Assembly (NCBI RefSeq): GCF_048323675.1
Contig: NZ_JBLWFK010000001.1
Location: 248,001 to 312,000 of the forward strand
Length of the DNA stretch: 64,000 nucleotides
Direction of reading: 5' to 3'
From: Mangrovimicrobium sp048323675
GTDB lineage: Bacteria; Pseudomonadota; Gammaproteobacteria; Pseudomonadales; Halieaceae
Each line of letters starts with the position of its first letter. Position 1 is the first letter of the stretch. Made by a program: the position numbers and the translations under genes. Below the pieces are notes generated by a model. It worked only from the letters and a program-made list of their open reading frames with translations. It did no database searches and was not told where the DNA came from. Positions 50,921 to 59,425 of this stretch are shown in pieces.

Positions 50921-52174
50921 TCAACCCGCAGGGGTGGTAGCGGTCGCCGCGAACCGGCGCCGGGCGCCCAGGCGTGCCAGGGCGCTGGCGATCACCACGT
51001 AAACCGCGGCGCCCACCGCCATGGCGTCCATGCTCATCCCGCGGTCGATCAGCCAGCCCATGACCAGCGGGGCGACGGCGGTGGCGAAAACCATGGTCGC
51101 GGCGGTGAAGGACTTGATCGCGCCGAGGTGGAGCGTGCCGTACATCTCCGAGTAAAAGGGTGACGACAGGGTGGAATAGGCGCCCACCGACACCGCCATC
51201 AGGCCCATGAAACCCCAGGCCACCAGGAAACTGTCGGAACACGCCAGCAACAGCAGGCCGGCCCCCAGGGGCAGGCAGACCAGCGGCACTGAGCGCACGG
51301 CGCCGAAGCGATCGACGATCAGCCCTGCGAACAGCTTGCAGACCACGTTAACCGCCGCATAGAACACGAACAGTTGCGCCCACAGCCCCAGGTCCCAGTG
51401 CTTGTCTTCCACCAGTTTTACCTGGTGGAAGATAAAACCGGTGAACAGCATGGGCTGGGCGATCAGCGCCGGCAGGAACAGGTAAAGCTGTGGATCGCGG
51501 ATGACCTCGTTGCGGGTCCACTGGCGTTGCCGGCTGTTGGCCGCCGCGGCGTGGCTGTCGTCCAGCCCCTGCAGGTAAGCCGAATGCCGTGCACTGTGGC
51601 CGCGCAGTGCCCACAGGCAGATCGCCGGCGCCAGCAGCAGCGCTACGGCACCCCAGAGCAGCCAGGACTGGCGCCAGCCGACCAGTCCCAGCAGGGCGAT
51701 GGCCAGGGTGGGCAGCAGGGCCTCGCTGAAGGAAAATCCCATCCCCACGATGGCATTGGCCTTGCCGCGATCTGTCGCCACGTAGCGCATGGTCGCGGTG
51801 GGGCCGGTGAGCCCGAGCAGGCCCTGGCCCATGTGCCGCAGCATGAAGATGGCGATAAGCAGGGTGAGGGCGCCCTGGCTGCCGGCGAGCAGCGCGCAGC
51901 CCAGGGCCAGGCCGAGGGCCACCAGGCAGGTGAACAGGCGCAGGTCCAGGCGGTCGATCAGCGCGCCGCTCCACACCAGCAGCACGGCGCTGGCGAGGGT
52001 CGCCGCGGAGTAGATGGCACCGAATTCACCGTGGCTGAGGCCCAGGTCCTCGCGGATCGCCCCGCTGAACAGGCCGATAAAAAAGGTCTGCCCGAAGCTG
52101 GAGCAGAACAACATGCCGAAACCGAACAGCAGCAGGGGCCATTCGGCGCGAATCAGTGGCAGGAAACTGCGCAT
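50921..52174 (-). CDS. Major facilitator superfamily transporter
   Basis: 417 residues with about 12 hydrophobic helices. Loop 2-3 motif GALIDRLDLR and a matching IVDRFGAVR after helix 8 are MFS features; LGLSHGEFGAIYSAATLAS is typical of the monocarboxylate/oxalate-formate-like branch. Substrate cannot be deduced. Given that the pathway may end in oxalate or oxamate, an organic-anion role is possible but speculative. Confidence 0.85.
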   Translation of the reverse strand: MRSFLPLIRAEWPLLLFGFGMLFCSSFGQTFFIGLFSGAIREDLGLSHGEFGAIYSAATLASAVLLVWSGALIDRLDLRLFTCLVALGLALGCALLAGSQGALTLLIAIFMLRHMGQGLLGLTGPTATMRYVATDRGKANAIVGMGFSFSEALLPTLAIALLGLVGWRQSWLLWGAVALLLAPAICLWALRGHSARHSAYLQGLDDSHAAAANSRQRQWTRNEVIRDPQLYLFLPALIAQPMLFTGFIFHQVKLVEDKHWDLGLWAQLFVFYAAVNVVCKLFAGLIVDRFGAVRSVPLVCLPLGAGLLLLACSDSFLVAWGFMGLMAVSVGAYSTLSSPFYSEMYGTLHLGAIKSFTAATMVFATAVAPLVMGWLIDRGMSMDAMAVGAAVYVVIASALARLGARRRFAATATTPAG

Positions 52175-52277
52175 CTAAAAATACCCCGGAGTGAAGGTGT
52201 GCACTCTAACCCGACGCACTTTCGGACGCCATTGGCCATTGGCTAACGAAGTGGCTGACTTTGAAGCTTATGCCACG

Positions 52278-52327
52278 GGTAGAGTGTGAGGCGGTTCCGG
52301 AGGGCAGGTTCTGTCTCACACTCTAAC
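52278..52327 (+). repeat. Remnant of the structured repeat (R6)
   Basis: Shares the 17-nt left foot GGTAGAGTGTGAGGCGG with R4 and closes with CTCACACTCT, giving a perfect 10-bp stem (52281-52290 with 52315-52324). The two TGGA hairpins and the TTTTTGGC block are missing. It looks like a deletion derivative that kept the outer base of the stem. Confidence 0.65.
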
Positions 52328-52454
52328 TTCGGTGCAAGTACCCAACAGGGTAGGTTGGGGTGCACTTCGACGTCCGCGCCGGTAAAGTAGCCCGGCGGGG
52401 CGCGGTGCTCCGTGCCCCGGGCGGCAGCCCTACTGCACAGGAACTCAGCGAAAC

Positions 52455-53108
52455 ATGGGTGACGGAACTCTCCACCGGTATTTTCTCAACAACGGCGACA
52501 AGCGCATCCACAAGTGGCTGCACTTTTTCGATATCTATGAGCGCCACTTCGAGCGCTTTCGCGGCAAGTCGCCGGTCATCGTGGAGATCGGGGTCAAGTG
52601 GGGCGGTTCCCTGCAGATGTGGAAGGACTATTTCGGGCCCGGTTGCAAGGTGGTGGGCATCGACATCAATCCGGATTGCGCCCGCCACGCGGAAGACGCC
52701 ATCGAGATACTCATCGGCAGCCAGGACGATCCGGCGGTCATCGAACAGGTGTTCGAGCGCTATCCGCAGGTGGACATCGTGATCGACGACGGCAGCCATA
52801 TCATGGAGCACATGATCGCCACCTTCGAGATGATGTACCACCGGGTGCAGCCGAACGGGGTGTACCTGGTGGAGGATACCCATACCTGCTACTGGGAAGT
52901 CTTCGGCGGTGGCCTGCGCCGCGAGGGTACCTTCATGGAGTTCACCAAGCACAAGCTCGACGAACTCAATGCCGTGCATACCCGCGAGGCACTGCCGGTG
53001 ACCGAATTTACCCGCAGCACGGACTATATCGCCTGCTATGACAGCGTGGTGGTGTTCGAGCGCCGTCCGCAGGGCCGGCGCAGGGCGCTGGTCACCCACG
53101 GCATGTAG
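52455..53108 (+). CDS. Class I SAM-dependent methyltransferase (MycE/TylF-like or cephalosporin-hydroxylase-like)
   Basis: 217 residues. SAM motif I VIVEIGVKWGGSLQMWKDYFGPG, acidic end of strand 2 VVGIDINPDC and VDIVIDDGSHIMEHMIATFEMMY. GVYLVEDTHTCYWEVFGGG, with its acidic/His pair, resembles metal-dependent O-methyltransferases of the MycE group and the related cephalosporin hydroxylase family. Substrate unknown. No operon partner. Confidence 0.8.
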   Translation: MGDGTLHRYFLNNGDKRIHKWLHFFDIYERHFERFRGKSPVIVEIGVKWGGSLQMWKDYFGPGCKVVGIDINPDCARHAEDAIEILIGSQDDPAVIEQVFERYPQVDIVIDDGSHIMEHMIATFEMMYHRVQPNGVYLVEDTHTCYWEVFGGGLRREGTFMEFTKHKLDELNAVHTREALPVTEFTRSTDYIACYDSVVVFERRPQGRRRALVTHGM

Positions 53109-53145
53109 CGGGATCGGGATCGCGCGGGGTCGGGACGGCGCAAAG

Positions 53146-53161
53146 CGGTAAATATTTACCG
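53146..53161. promoter_or_regulatory. 16-bp perfect palindrome upstream of the isocitrate-dehydrogenase-like gene
   Basis: CGGTAAATATTTACCG is a perfect palindrome in an otherwise GC-rich region, 110 bp before the next start codon and just upstream of a TAAAAT hexamer. It looks like an operator; no cognate regulator is identified. Confidence 0.45.
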
Positions 53162-53271
53162 GTAAGCAGGCCCCAAGTCAGGTAAAATGGCGTTTTCGCC
53201 GCCGTCCGGTGGCGAGCAATGAGCCCCTCGTTCCGGAGCGGGCCATGTCAATCGATTCTTGAGAGAGCAAA

Positions 53272-55032
53272 ATGGCAAACAAAATCAGTGTGCAGCGCCC
53301 GCTTGTTATCCTGCATGGGGACGAGATGGCGCAGGTGGCGTTCGAGCGTATCCTGGACATGTTCATCACCAGCCGCCTGGCGATACCACTGGTTGAAATC
53401 GATCTCTCCGCCGAGAACCGCGTGGTGACCAACGGCGCCGTGGTAGCCGACGCCATCGCCGCGCTGCGCGAGCACGGGGTGGGCATCAAGAACGCCGGTA
53501 TGACTGTCAACCGCAGCCAGCTGGACGACCTGCTGGCGCGCCACCCGGGGATCGAAGAGGCAAAACTCGACAAGCTCGCCACCAAGTCCCCCAACGGGGC
53601 CATCCGCAAGGGCATCCACGGCAACATCACCCGTGAGGACATTCAGTTCCGCAACCTCGAAGTGAAACATCCGCAGTGGATCGGCCGCGATATCGAGGTC
53701 TTCACCATGGAGCAGGGGGGGATCAAGCACAGCGCCAACGCCCTGACCCGCACCACCGGTGTGGCCAAGGTGATCTTTGTCGGCAGCAGCGGCGACCCGG
53801 TGGAGCTGCACCGGCGCACCCTGCGCAAGGGCGATCCCTGGTTGCTGGCGACCAACGCCCTGGATGACGTCCGCGCCTGGGCCCACGAATTCTTCCAGCG
53901 GGCCATCGCGGAGAAGCGCGACGCCTACCTGGGCCTCAAGGATACCGTGATTCCCGGCTATGACGGCGTCATGCGCAGCGCCATCGAGGAAATCTATCAC
54001 CGTGATTACAAGGACCAGCTGGCCGCGGCCGGGCTTGCCTACCACTACGAGCTGATCGATGCCCAGGCCGCGCGCATGGTCGCCAACCCGCCGGAACGCG
54101 CCCTCTGGGGTGTCCCCGACAATACTTCAGGCCGCAAGCTGTACAAGCTGGTCAACGAGCTGAAGAAGTACGGCATCCCCACCCGCAAGTCCCACGTCTC
54201 CCTGTCGCGCATGAGCGCCGGCGGCGGCGACCAGTACGGCAGCTTCAACATGGCGGTGGAAGAGGACGGTATCCTCCGGGTGATGATCGACGGCGAGGAG
54301 ATGCACGCCCGCGAAGTGGGCAAGGGTGACCCGATCCTGTTCATGTCCAACGACCGCCAGGCCATCAAGGACTGGGTGCTGCAGGTCTTCCGCGACGCCT
54401 CCAACAAGAACAAGGAGGTGTATTTCGGCCTCAAGCGCGAATACATGGAGTATGACGAGGTATTCAGCAAGGTGCTGCTGGAAGTGCGCTACGAGCTGGC
54501 CAATTCCGGGGTGCGTCCGCCCTCGTTCATGATCATGCGCCCCTCCAGCCAGCTGAAGAAGATGATCTGCGACCCGCCGCGCAGCGCGCTGTACCCCGCG
54601 CAGAACCTCGACGGCGACATCTTCTCCGACATCGCCGCCGCCCTCGGCGGCAGCCTGGCCACCGCCAGCTCGATCATCGAGAGCAAGGACGGCACCATGC
54701 TGTTCGAGGCGCCCCACGGCACGGCCCACGACCTCTACCTGCGCTACCTGGAAACCGACGGCAAGGAGGCGCACTTCAACTCCTCCGCGCTGATCTACGC
54801 CGTGGCCAACGCCCTGGAGACCATGGCCGAGCGCGAGGCCAACGAGGCCCTGGCGGACTATTCAGCACACCTGAAGAACGCCCTTATCGAAACCGTCGCG
54901 GACGGCGTCATCACCGGTGACCTGAAAGGCAAGACCACCACCCCGGAAACCGAGACGGTGGTGGATATGCAGGGCTTCCTTGATGCCGTTGCCAGCCGCC
55001 TCGACCGCCCGCTTCAGGACGGCAACGCGTAA
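53272..55032 (+). CDS. Atypical isocitrate/isopropylmalate-dehydrogenase-family protein
   Basis: 586 residues, well above the roughly 415 of classical NADP-isocitrate dehydrogenase. The N-terminus (LVILHGDEMAQVAFERILD, IKNAGMTVN, KSPNGAIRKGI) and C-terminus (LDGDIFSDIAAALGGSLATASSI, LFEAPHGTAHDLYLRY) carry the family's substrate and cofactor regions in order. The middle (about 160-410) is enlarged (TTGVAKVIFVGSSGDPVEL, SRMSAGGGDQYGSFNMAVEEDG). It probably oxidises isocitrate or a related 2-hydroxy acid. Its end overlaps the convergent ygfZ by 19 bp. Confidence 0.8.
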   Translation: MANKISVQRPLVILHGDEMAQVAFERILDMFITSRLAIPLVEIDLSAENRVVTNGAVVADAIAALREHGVGIKNAGMTVNRSQLDDLLARHPGIEEAKLDKLATKSPNGAIRKGIHGNITREDIQFRNLEVKHPQWIGRDIEVFTMEQGGIKHSANALTRTTGVAKVIFVGSSGDPVELHRRTLRKGDPWLLATNALDDVRAWAHEFFQRAIAEKRDAYLGLKDTVIPGYDGVMRSAIEEIYHRDYKDQLAAAGLAYHYELIDAQAARMVANPPERALWGVPDNTSGRKLYKLVNELKKYGIPTRKSHVSLSRMSAGGGDQYGSFNMAVEEDGILRVMIDGEEMHAREVGKGDPILFMSNDRQAIKDWVLQVFRDASNKNKEVYFGLKREYMEYDEVFSKVLLEVRYELANSGVRPPSFMIMRPSSQLKKMICDPPRSALYPAQNLDGDIFSDIAAALGGSLATASSIIESKDGTMLFEAPHGTAHDLYLRYLETDGKEAHFNSSALIYAVANALETMAEREANEALADYSAHLKNALIETVADGVITGDLKGKTTTPETETVVDMQGFLDAVASRLDRPLQDGNA

Positions 55033-55937
55033 GGCAGTTCCTTCATGACCAGCGGGTTGCCGCCCTCGAGCTGCAACCCGCCGCTGACTCCCTGGGCATT
55101 CACCGCCGCCAGGCAGAGAGTGTGGCCAGCCACCGCCGCGCTGTTCAGCAGCGTGCCGGTACTGTTGTCCTGCCCCGGCGTGAACAGTTTGGTGCCCGCG
55201 GCCAGGGCCATGTCTCCGTCCAGTTCCAGCAGGTGCGTACGCTGTTTCGGCTTGCCGCGGTAGTGCAGGCGCGCGACGATCTCCTGCCCCGTGTAGCAGC
55301 CCTTGGTGAAGCTGACATGGCCGGTGAGGTCATAGTTGAAGAGCTGCGGAATGAATTCACCCACAGTCTCCGCCTCCACCCGGGCGATGCCCTGGCCGAT
55401 CTGCCAGGCCTGCCACAGCGCCTCGTCCGCGGCCTGCATGGCCTCTGCGATGCGCTGCAGGAACTCCGCCTGCTGCGCCAGTCCCAGGTATACCTCGAAA
55501 TAAGGCAGGGCCTCGGCCATACGCACCACCGCACAGCCCTCGGTCATCGCGGCCGCATAGGCGCCCACGGGAATTTCCCCCACGATCGAGGACAGCAGCG
55601 ATTCCGCATCCTCTCCCCAGCAGGCAAACACCGACCAGTCTTCGCGAGCCGCATCCAGCTTCGCCTTGGAAAACAGGATGTACTTGCCCAGCGTGGCCGC
55701 CGCGCTCGCCATGATCGAGCGCCGCATGCGCAGCACCACGTGCTCGCCGGCCAGCTGGGTGAGCAGGAAGTCGCAGACCATCCGCCCCTGGGGATTGCAG
55801 TAGGCGCCGGGCAGCGACTGGCTCGCACTCAGCGTGCGGGTGTCGCAGGTGGTCTGGCCCTGCAGGAATTTCAGTGTATCCGGGCCTTCGATATGCAGCA
55901 GGCCCTCGCTGCTCAGTTCGGCGTAAAACGCACTCAC
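55014..55937 (-). CDS. ygfZ: Folate-binding protein YgfZ (iron-sulfur cluster maintenance)
   Basis: 307 residues from GTG 55937, favoured by GAGG 8 nt upstream; another GTG at 55964 is possible. GcvT-like fold with LHIEGPDTLKFLQGQTTCD, NPQGRM and the YgfZ signature KGCYTGQEIVARLHYRGKPKQR. It supports enzymes with Fe-S clusters in a tetrahydrofolate-dependent way. In many gammaproteobacteria it lies beside sdhE, as here. Confidence 0.92.
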   Translation of the reverse strand: MSAFYAELSSEGLLHIEGPDTLKFLQGQTTCDTRTLSASQSLPGAYCNPQGRMVCDFLLTQLAGEHVVLRMRRSIMASAAATLGKYILFSKAKLDAAREDWSVFACWGEDAESLLSSIVGEIPVGAYAAAMTEGCAVVRMAEALPYFEVYLGLAQQAEFLQRIAEAMQAADEALWQAWQIGQGIARVEAETVGEFIPQLFNYDLTGHVSFTKGCYTGQEIVARLHYRGKPKQRTHLLELDGDMALAAGTKLFTPGQDNSTGTLLNSAAVAGHTLCLAAVNAQGVSGGLQLEGGNPLVMKELPYALPS

Positions 55938-56274
55938 GGTGGTTACCTCATCTGGCCGGGGCACTCATGATAGGGGTTGCACGTCTCACTGTCAGTAGGT
56001 CGCGGATGATGCTGTGACGGTCGAATTCCGCAGGGAGTCGGGGCGGTTTACCCGGTTGAAACCGTGAGGCGAGAGGACGTCGCCGACCGAGCCTGGGCAT
56101 GGATGCCCGCTTTTTGGCGTGTTTCAACCGGGTAAATCGCCCCGGATCCCGGAGGTCCGATGCAGGTTCGAAGGATGAATCCATGAAATCCAGTTTGATT
56201 ATGTCCCTCCCGAAGACTACATAAGACGTTATAATGCCGCCCCCCTGACGTGGACCTGAAGAGACCAATCCCCC
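55938..56274. other. 337-bp divergent region with repeat R5 and sdhE promoter
   Basis: Between ygfZ (minus) and sdhE (plus). It contains repeat R5 (56033-56152) and, on the plus strand, a consensus TATAAT at 56230-56235, 40 bp before the sdhE ATG, without a clear -35 hexamer. No gene seen. Confidence 0.65.
56033..56152 (+). repeat. Structured dispersed repeat, copy R5
   Basis: Outer arms 56040-56063 and 56121-56143 pair with a single G-T wobble (GGCGGTTTACCCGGTTGAAAC against GTTTCAACCGGGTAAATCGCC) and extend to about 56033/56152. Hairpin 1 is degenerate (GGCGA...TCGCC with loop GAGGACG). Hairpin 2 is GGGCA-TGGA-TGCCC, followed by GCTTTTTGGCGT. The arm sequence is unlike that of the other copies. 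Confidence 0.9.
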
Positions 56275-56544
56275 ATGGTAGCAACCGACGACGAACTCAA
56301 CCGCATGCGCTGGGCCGCCCGTCGCGGCATGCTGGAACTGGACCTCGTGCTCGAACCCTTCGTCAACGGCCGCTACCAGGTGCTTGGTGAAGAAGACCGC
56401 GCCCGTTTCCGCCGGCTGATGGAGAGTGAAGACCAGGACCTTTTCGCCTGGTTCCTGCGCCGCGAGATACCCCAGGACGAGGAACTGGCCGCCATTGTCA
56501 GCGACATTCTCGACTTCGCCCGAACTCCGCCTGCGGATCGCTGA
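56275..56544 (+). CDS. sdhE: Succinate dehydrogenase flavinylation factor SdhE
   Basis: 89 residues. NRMRWAARRGMLELDLVLEPF contains the RGxxE motif needed for covalent FAD attachment to SdhA. The fold is a small helical bundle (DRARFRRLMESEDQDLFAWFL). Cytoplasmic. The ygfX-like gene overlaps its 3' end, as in E. coli. Confidence 0.93.
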   Translation: MVATDDELNRMRWAARRGMLELDLVLEPFVNGRYQVLGEEDRARFRRLMESEDQDLFAWFLRREIPQDEELAAIVSDILDFARTPPADR

Positions 56545-56938
56545 ATCCCGGTACCCACGCCTGTTTTTCCTCGCCCTCGCCGGGCTGCAACTCGCCAACC
56601 TGCTGCTGCTCGCCCGCGCCGGCGTCGCCCCCACCGCCATAGCCGGCCTGGGCCTGGCACAGCTCCTGCTGTTTACCGCGATTGCCCGCGACTATTCCCG
56701 GCGCCGCCAGCGGCTCCCCGGACTCTACTGGCGGCAGGGGCAGTGGTGGATTCAGCGGGAAGGCGAGGGGCGGCAGTTTATCCAGCCCCTGCACTGGCAC
56801 TGCCTGCCCTGGTGCACCTGGCTCGCCTGGCGCGAGGAGGGTGGAGGGCGCGAAGCGCTGTGGCTGTTCGCCGACAGCGCGCCGCGCGACGGCTTGCGCC
56901 GGCTGCGGGTGAGATTAACCCTGCAGCGGGCTGTTTGA
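56495..56938 (+). CDS. ygfX: YgfX-like membrane protein
   Basis: 147 residues if read from TTG 56495 (GAGGA about 10 nt upstream, inside sdhE); the start is uncertain because the frame is open throughout sdhE. Two hydrophobic helices (LFFLALAGLQLANLLLLARA and TAIAGLGLAQLLLFTAIA) are followed by a soluble tail with GLYWRQGQWWIQ. Position after sdhE is that of YgfX/CptA, an inner-membrane protein reported as a toxin acting on cytoskeletal proteins; the functional claim is not tested here. It overlaps the convergent nadB by 24 bp. Confidence 0.78.
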   Translation: MSATFSTSPELRLRIAESRYPRLFFLALAGLQLANLLLLARAGVAPTAIAGLGLAQLLLFTAIARDYSRRRQRLPGLYWRQGQWWIQREGEGRQFIQPLHWHCLPWCTWLAWREEGGGREALWLFADSAPRDGLRRLRVRLTLQRAV

Positions 56939-58516
56939 GGGGGTGAGCACCGTGTTCTCGGCCACCGGCAGCGTATCCGGGTAGTCCAGGGTGTAATGCA
57001 GCCCGCGGCTCTCCTTGCGCTCGATGGCGCAGCGGATCATCAGCTCTGCTACCATGGCCAGGTTGCGCAGCTCCAGCAGGTCGTTGCCGACCTTGTAATT
57101 GCCGTAGTACTCGGCGATCTCGGCCTGCAACAGGGTAACCCGGTGCAGGGCGCGCTGCAGCCGCTTGTTGGTGCGTACGATGCCCACGTAGTCCCACATG
57201 AAACGGCGCAACTCGTCCCAGTTGTGGGAGATCACCACGTCCTCGTCCGAGTCGGTGACCTGGCTCTCGTCCCAGGCCGGCGCGAGGGTCGGTACCGGCA
57301 GGGCGTCGATGCTGGCGGCAATATCCGCGGCGGCGGATTCCGCGTAGACGATACACTCCAGCAGTGAATTGGATGCCATGCGGTTGGCGCCGTGCAGGCC
57401 GGTGCAGGAGGTTTCGCCAATCGCGTAGAGCCCCGGCACGTCGGTGCGGCCCGCGGTGTCCACGATGACGCCGCCACAGGTGTAGTGGGCGGCGGGCACC
57501 ACCGGGATCGGCTCGCTGGTGATGTCGATGCCGAATTCCGCGCAGCGCTCCATGATCGTCGGGAAATGGCTTTCCAGGAATTCCCGCGGCTGGTGGGAGA
57601 TGTCGAGGAACACGCAGTCCAGGCCCAGCCGTTTCATCTCGTGGTCAATGGCGCGCGCCACCACGTCCCGGGGAGCCAGTTCGGCCCGCTCGTCGAAGGC
57701 CGGCATGAAGCGGGTGCCGTCCGGCAGCCGCAGTTTTGCCCCTTCGCCGCGCAGCGCCTCGCTGATCAGGAAGGACTTGGCCCTTGGGTGGTACAGGCAG
57801 GTGGGGTGAAACTGGTTGAACTCGAGGTTGGCCACCCGGCAGCCGGCCCGCCAGGCCATGGCGATACCGTCGCCGCTGGCGCCGTCCGGGTTGCTGGTAT
57901 AAAGGTAGGCCTTGCTGGCCCCGCCGGTAGCGAGCACCACCGCCCGGGCCTGGAACAGGTCCACGTGCTCGCTGCGCCGGTCGAGTACATAGGCGCCCCG
58001 GCAGCGGCCCCCGTCGCAGACCAGGTCGACAGCCACCCGGTGGGTGAACACCTCGATATTGTCGCGCTCCAGCGCACGTTCGGTCAGCACCTCGGAAATG
58101 GCGCGACCGGTGCGGTCGGCGGCGTGGATGATCCGCCGGTGGCTGTGGCCGCCCTCCATGGTCAGGTGGAATTCCCGCCCCTCGGCGTCCAGCTGGTCGT
58201 CGCGCAGGTCGAAATCCACGCCCTGCTGCACCAGCCATTCGACGCAGTGGCGGCTGTTGCGCACGGTAAACTCCACCGCCTCGCGCTGGCACAGGCCGGC
58301 GCCCGCGGCCAGCGTGTCCTCGACATGGGAATTGATGGTGTCGCGGTCGTGCAGGACAGCCGCCATGCCGCCCTGGGCCCAGAAGGTGGAGCCCTGGTTG
58401 AGGTCGGCCTTGCTGAGCAGGGCGATACGGTAGTGTGACGGCAGGTGCAGGGCCAGGCTGAGGCCGGCGGCACCGGTGCCGATAATCAGTACATCGTGTT
58501 CGAATGCAGTGGGCAC
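56915..58516 (-). CDS. nadB: L-aspartate oxidase
   Basis: 533 residues. FAD dinucleotide motif VLIIGTGAAGLSLAL, STFWAQGGMAAVL, HSHRRIIHAADRTG, and the active-site region GDGIAMAWRAGCRVANLEFNQFHPT are characteristic. C-terminal helical domain LRRFMWDYVGIVRTNKRL. It makes iminoaspartate for NAD synthesis. Divergent from rpoE, the order found in pseudomonads. Confidence 0.95.
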   Translation of the reverse strand: MPTAFEHDVLIIGTGAAGLSLALHLPSHYRIALLSKADLNQGSTFWAQGGMAAVLHDRDTINSHVEDTLAAGAGLCQREAVEFTVRNSRHCVEWLVQQGVDFDLRDDQLDAEGREFHLTMEGGHSHRRIIHAADRTGRAISEVLTERALERDNIEVFTHRVAVDLVCDGGRCRGAYVLDRRSEHVDLFQARAVVLATGGASKAYLYTSNPDGASGDGIAMAWRAGCRVANLEFNQFHPTCLYHPRAKSFLISEALRGEGAKLRLPDGTRFMPAFDERAELAPRDVVARAIDHEMKRLGLDCVFLDISHQPREFLESHFPTIMERCAEFGIDITSEPIPVVPAAHYTCGGVIVDTAGRTDVPGLYAIGETSCTGLHGANRMASNSLLECIVYAESAAADIAASIDALPVPTLAPAWDESQVTDSDEDVVISHNWDELRRFMWDYVGIVRTNKRLQRALHRVTLLQAEIAEYYGNYKVGNDLLELRNLAMVAELMIRCAIERKESRGLHYTLDYPDTLPVAENTVLTPSNSPLQG

Positions 58517-58638
58517 TGGACTGTCGCTTGCCGGCTCTGGAGGTGAAATATATCATGTGCCTCAGCAGCTTAGCGCTACCGGGCAGATTCGGGGCGAGTA
58601 TAAACGACCTCCGGCAAAATAAGGAAATCCCGCGGTGG

Positions 58639-58666
58639 GGAACTTTTTCGAACGAGTGGTTTCATA
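58639..58666 (+). promoter_or_regulatory. Sigma-E-type promoter upstream of rpoE
   Basis: GGAACTT (58639-58645), a 16-bp spacer and TCATA (58662-58666) match the sigma-E consensus (GGAACTT, 16 bp, TCnnA), implying that the rpoE operon is autoregulated as in E. coli and Pseudomonas. Confidence 0.75.
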
Positions 58667-58777
58667 CAGTTGCCCGCGGACACCGGTGCCGGCGCGAGAA
58701 GGTCGCCGGGGCGGTCGGCGGGGCACAGATTTTATGGTCATGGCAGCACAGCCGTTAGTCATGGAGGGGTACACCGG

Positions 58778-59362
58778 GTGACGGCTGCCGAAACCGATCA
58801 GCAATTGGTCGCCAGGGTTAAACGTGGCGACACCAGGGCATTTGACCTGCTGGTGTTGAAATACCAGCACAAGATTTTTGGACTCATCAGCCGCTATGTG
58901 CACGATGCCGATGAAGTCCAGGATGTTGCCCAGGAAGCGTTTATCAAGGCATATCGGGCGTTACCGAAGTTCCGCGGCGACAGCCAGTTTTATACCTGGC
59001 TCTACCGCATAGCCGTCAACACCGCGAAGAACCACCTGGTTTCGCGCTCGCGGCGGCCGCCGGGCACGGACGTCGAGATTGCCGATGCCGAGTATTTTGA
59101 GGGCGGAGGCGCCCTGAGGGAAATCGAAACGCCGGAAAATGCCCTGTTCGGGGCTGAGCTGAAAGCGGTAGTCGAGGCGGCTATTGACGATTTGCCCGAT
59201 GAATTGCGAACAGCGGTAACTTTGCGGGAATTTGATGGTCTGAGTTACGAGGAAATAGCGGAAGTCATGGAGTGCCCGGTAGGCACTGTCCGTTCCCGGA
59301 TTTTCCGGGCCCGTGAAGCGATAGACCTGAAAGTGAAAGAGCAGATGGATGGTCAGTTTTGA
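58778..59362 (+). CDS. rpoE: Extracytoplasmic stress sigma factor RpoE/AlgU
   Basis: 194 residues from GTG 58778 with GGAGGGG about 10 nt upstream. Sigma region 2 (RAFDLLVLKYQHKIFGLISRY, DVAQEAFIKAYRAL, FYTWLYRIAVNTAKNHL) and region 4 (LREFDGLSYEEIAEVMECPVGTVRSRIFRAREAI) are complete. It directs the envelope-stress regulon and is held by RseA. First gene of rpoE-rseA-rseB-rseC-mucD. Confidence 0.96.
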   Translation: MTAAETDQQLVARVKRGDTRAFDLLVLKYQHKIFGLISRYVHDADEVQDVAQEAFIKAYRALPKFRGDSQFYTWLYRIAVNTAKNHLVSRSRRPPGTDVEIADAEYFEGGGALREIETPENALFGAELKAVVEAAIDDLPDELRTAVTLREFDGLSYEEIAEVMECPVGTVRSRIFRAREAIDLKVKEQMDGQF

Positions 59363-59425
59363 CCGTGGTTGTTTTCGACAAACATGTTCGGTGGCGCGTG
59401 ACCGCGCAGTGCGGAGGAATGGCAA

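Noticed and set aside
10662..56152. GCTTTTTGGC after hairpin 2 as an intrinsic terminator
   Set aside because: The stem is only 5 bp, the T-run is short and followed by GGCG, and the element sits upstream of genes in R3 and R5.
10411..56152. CRISPR repeats
   Set aside because: Copies are tens of kilobases apart, about 120 bp long, and have no regular spacers.
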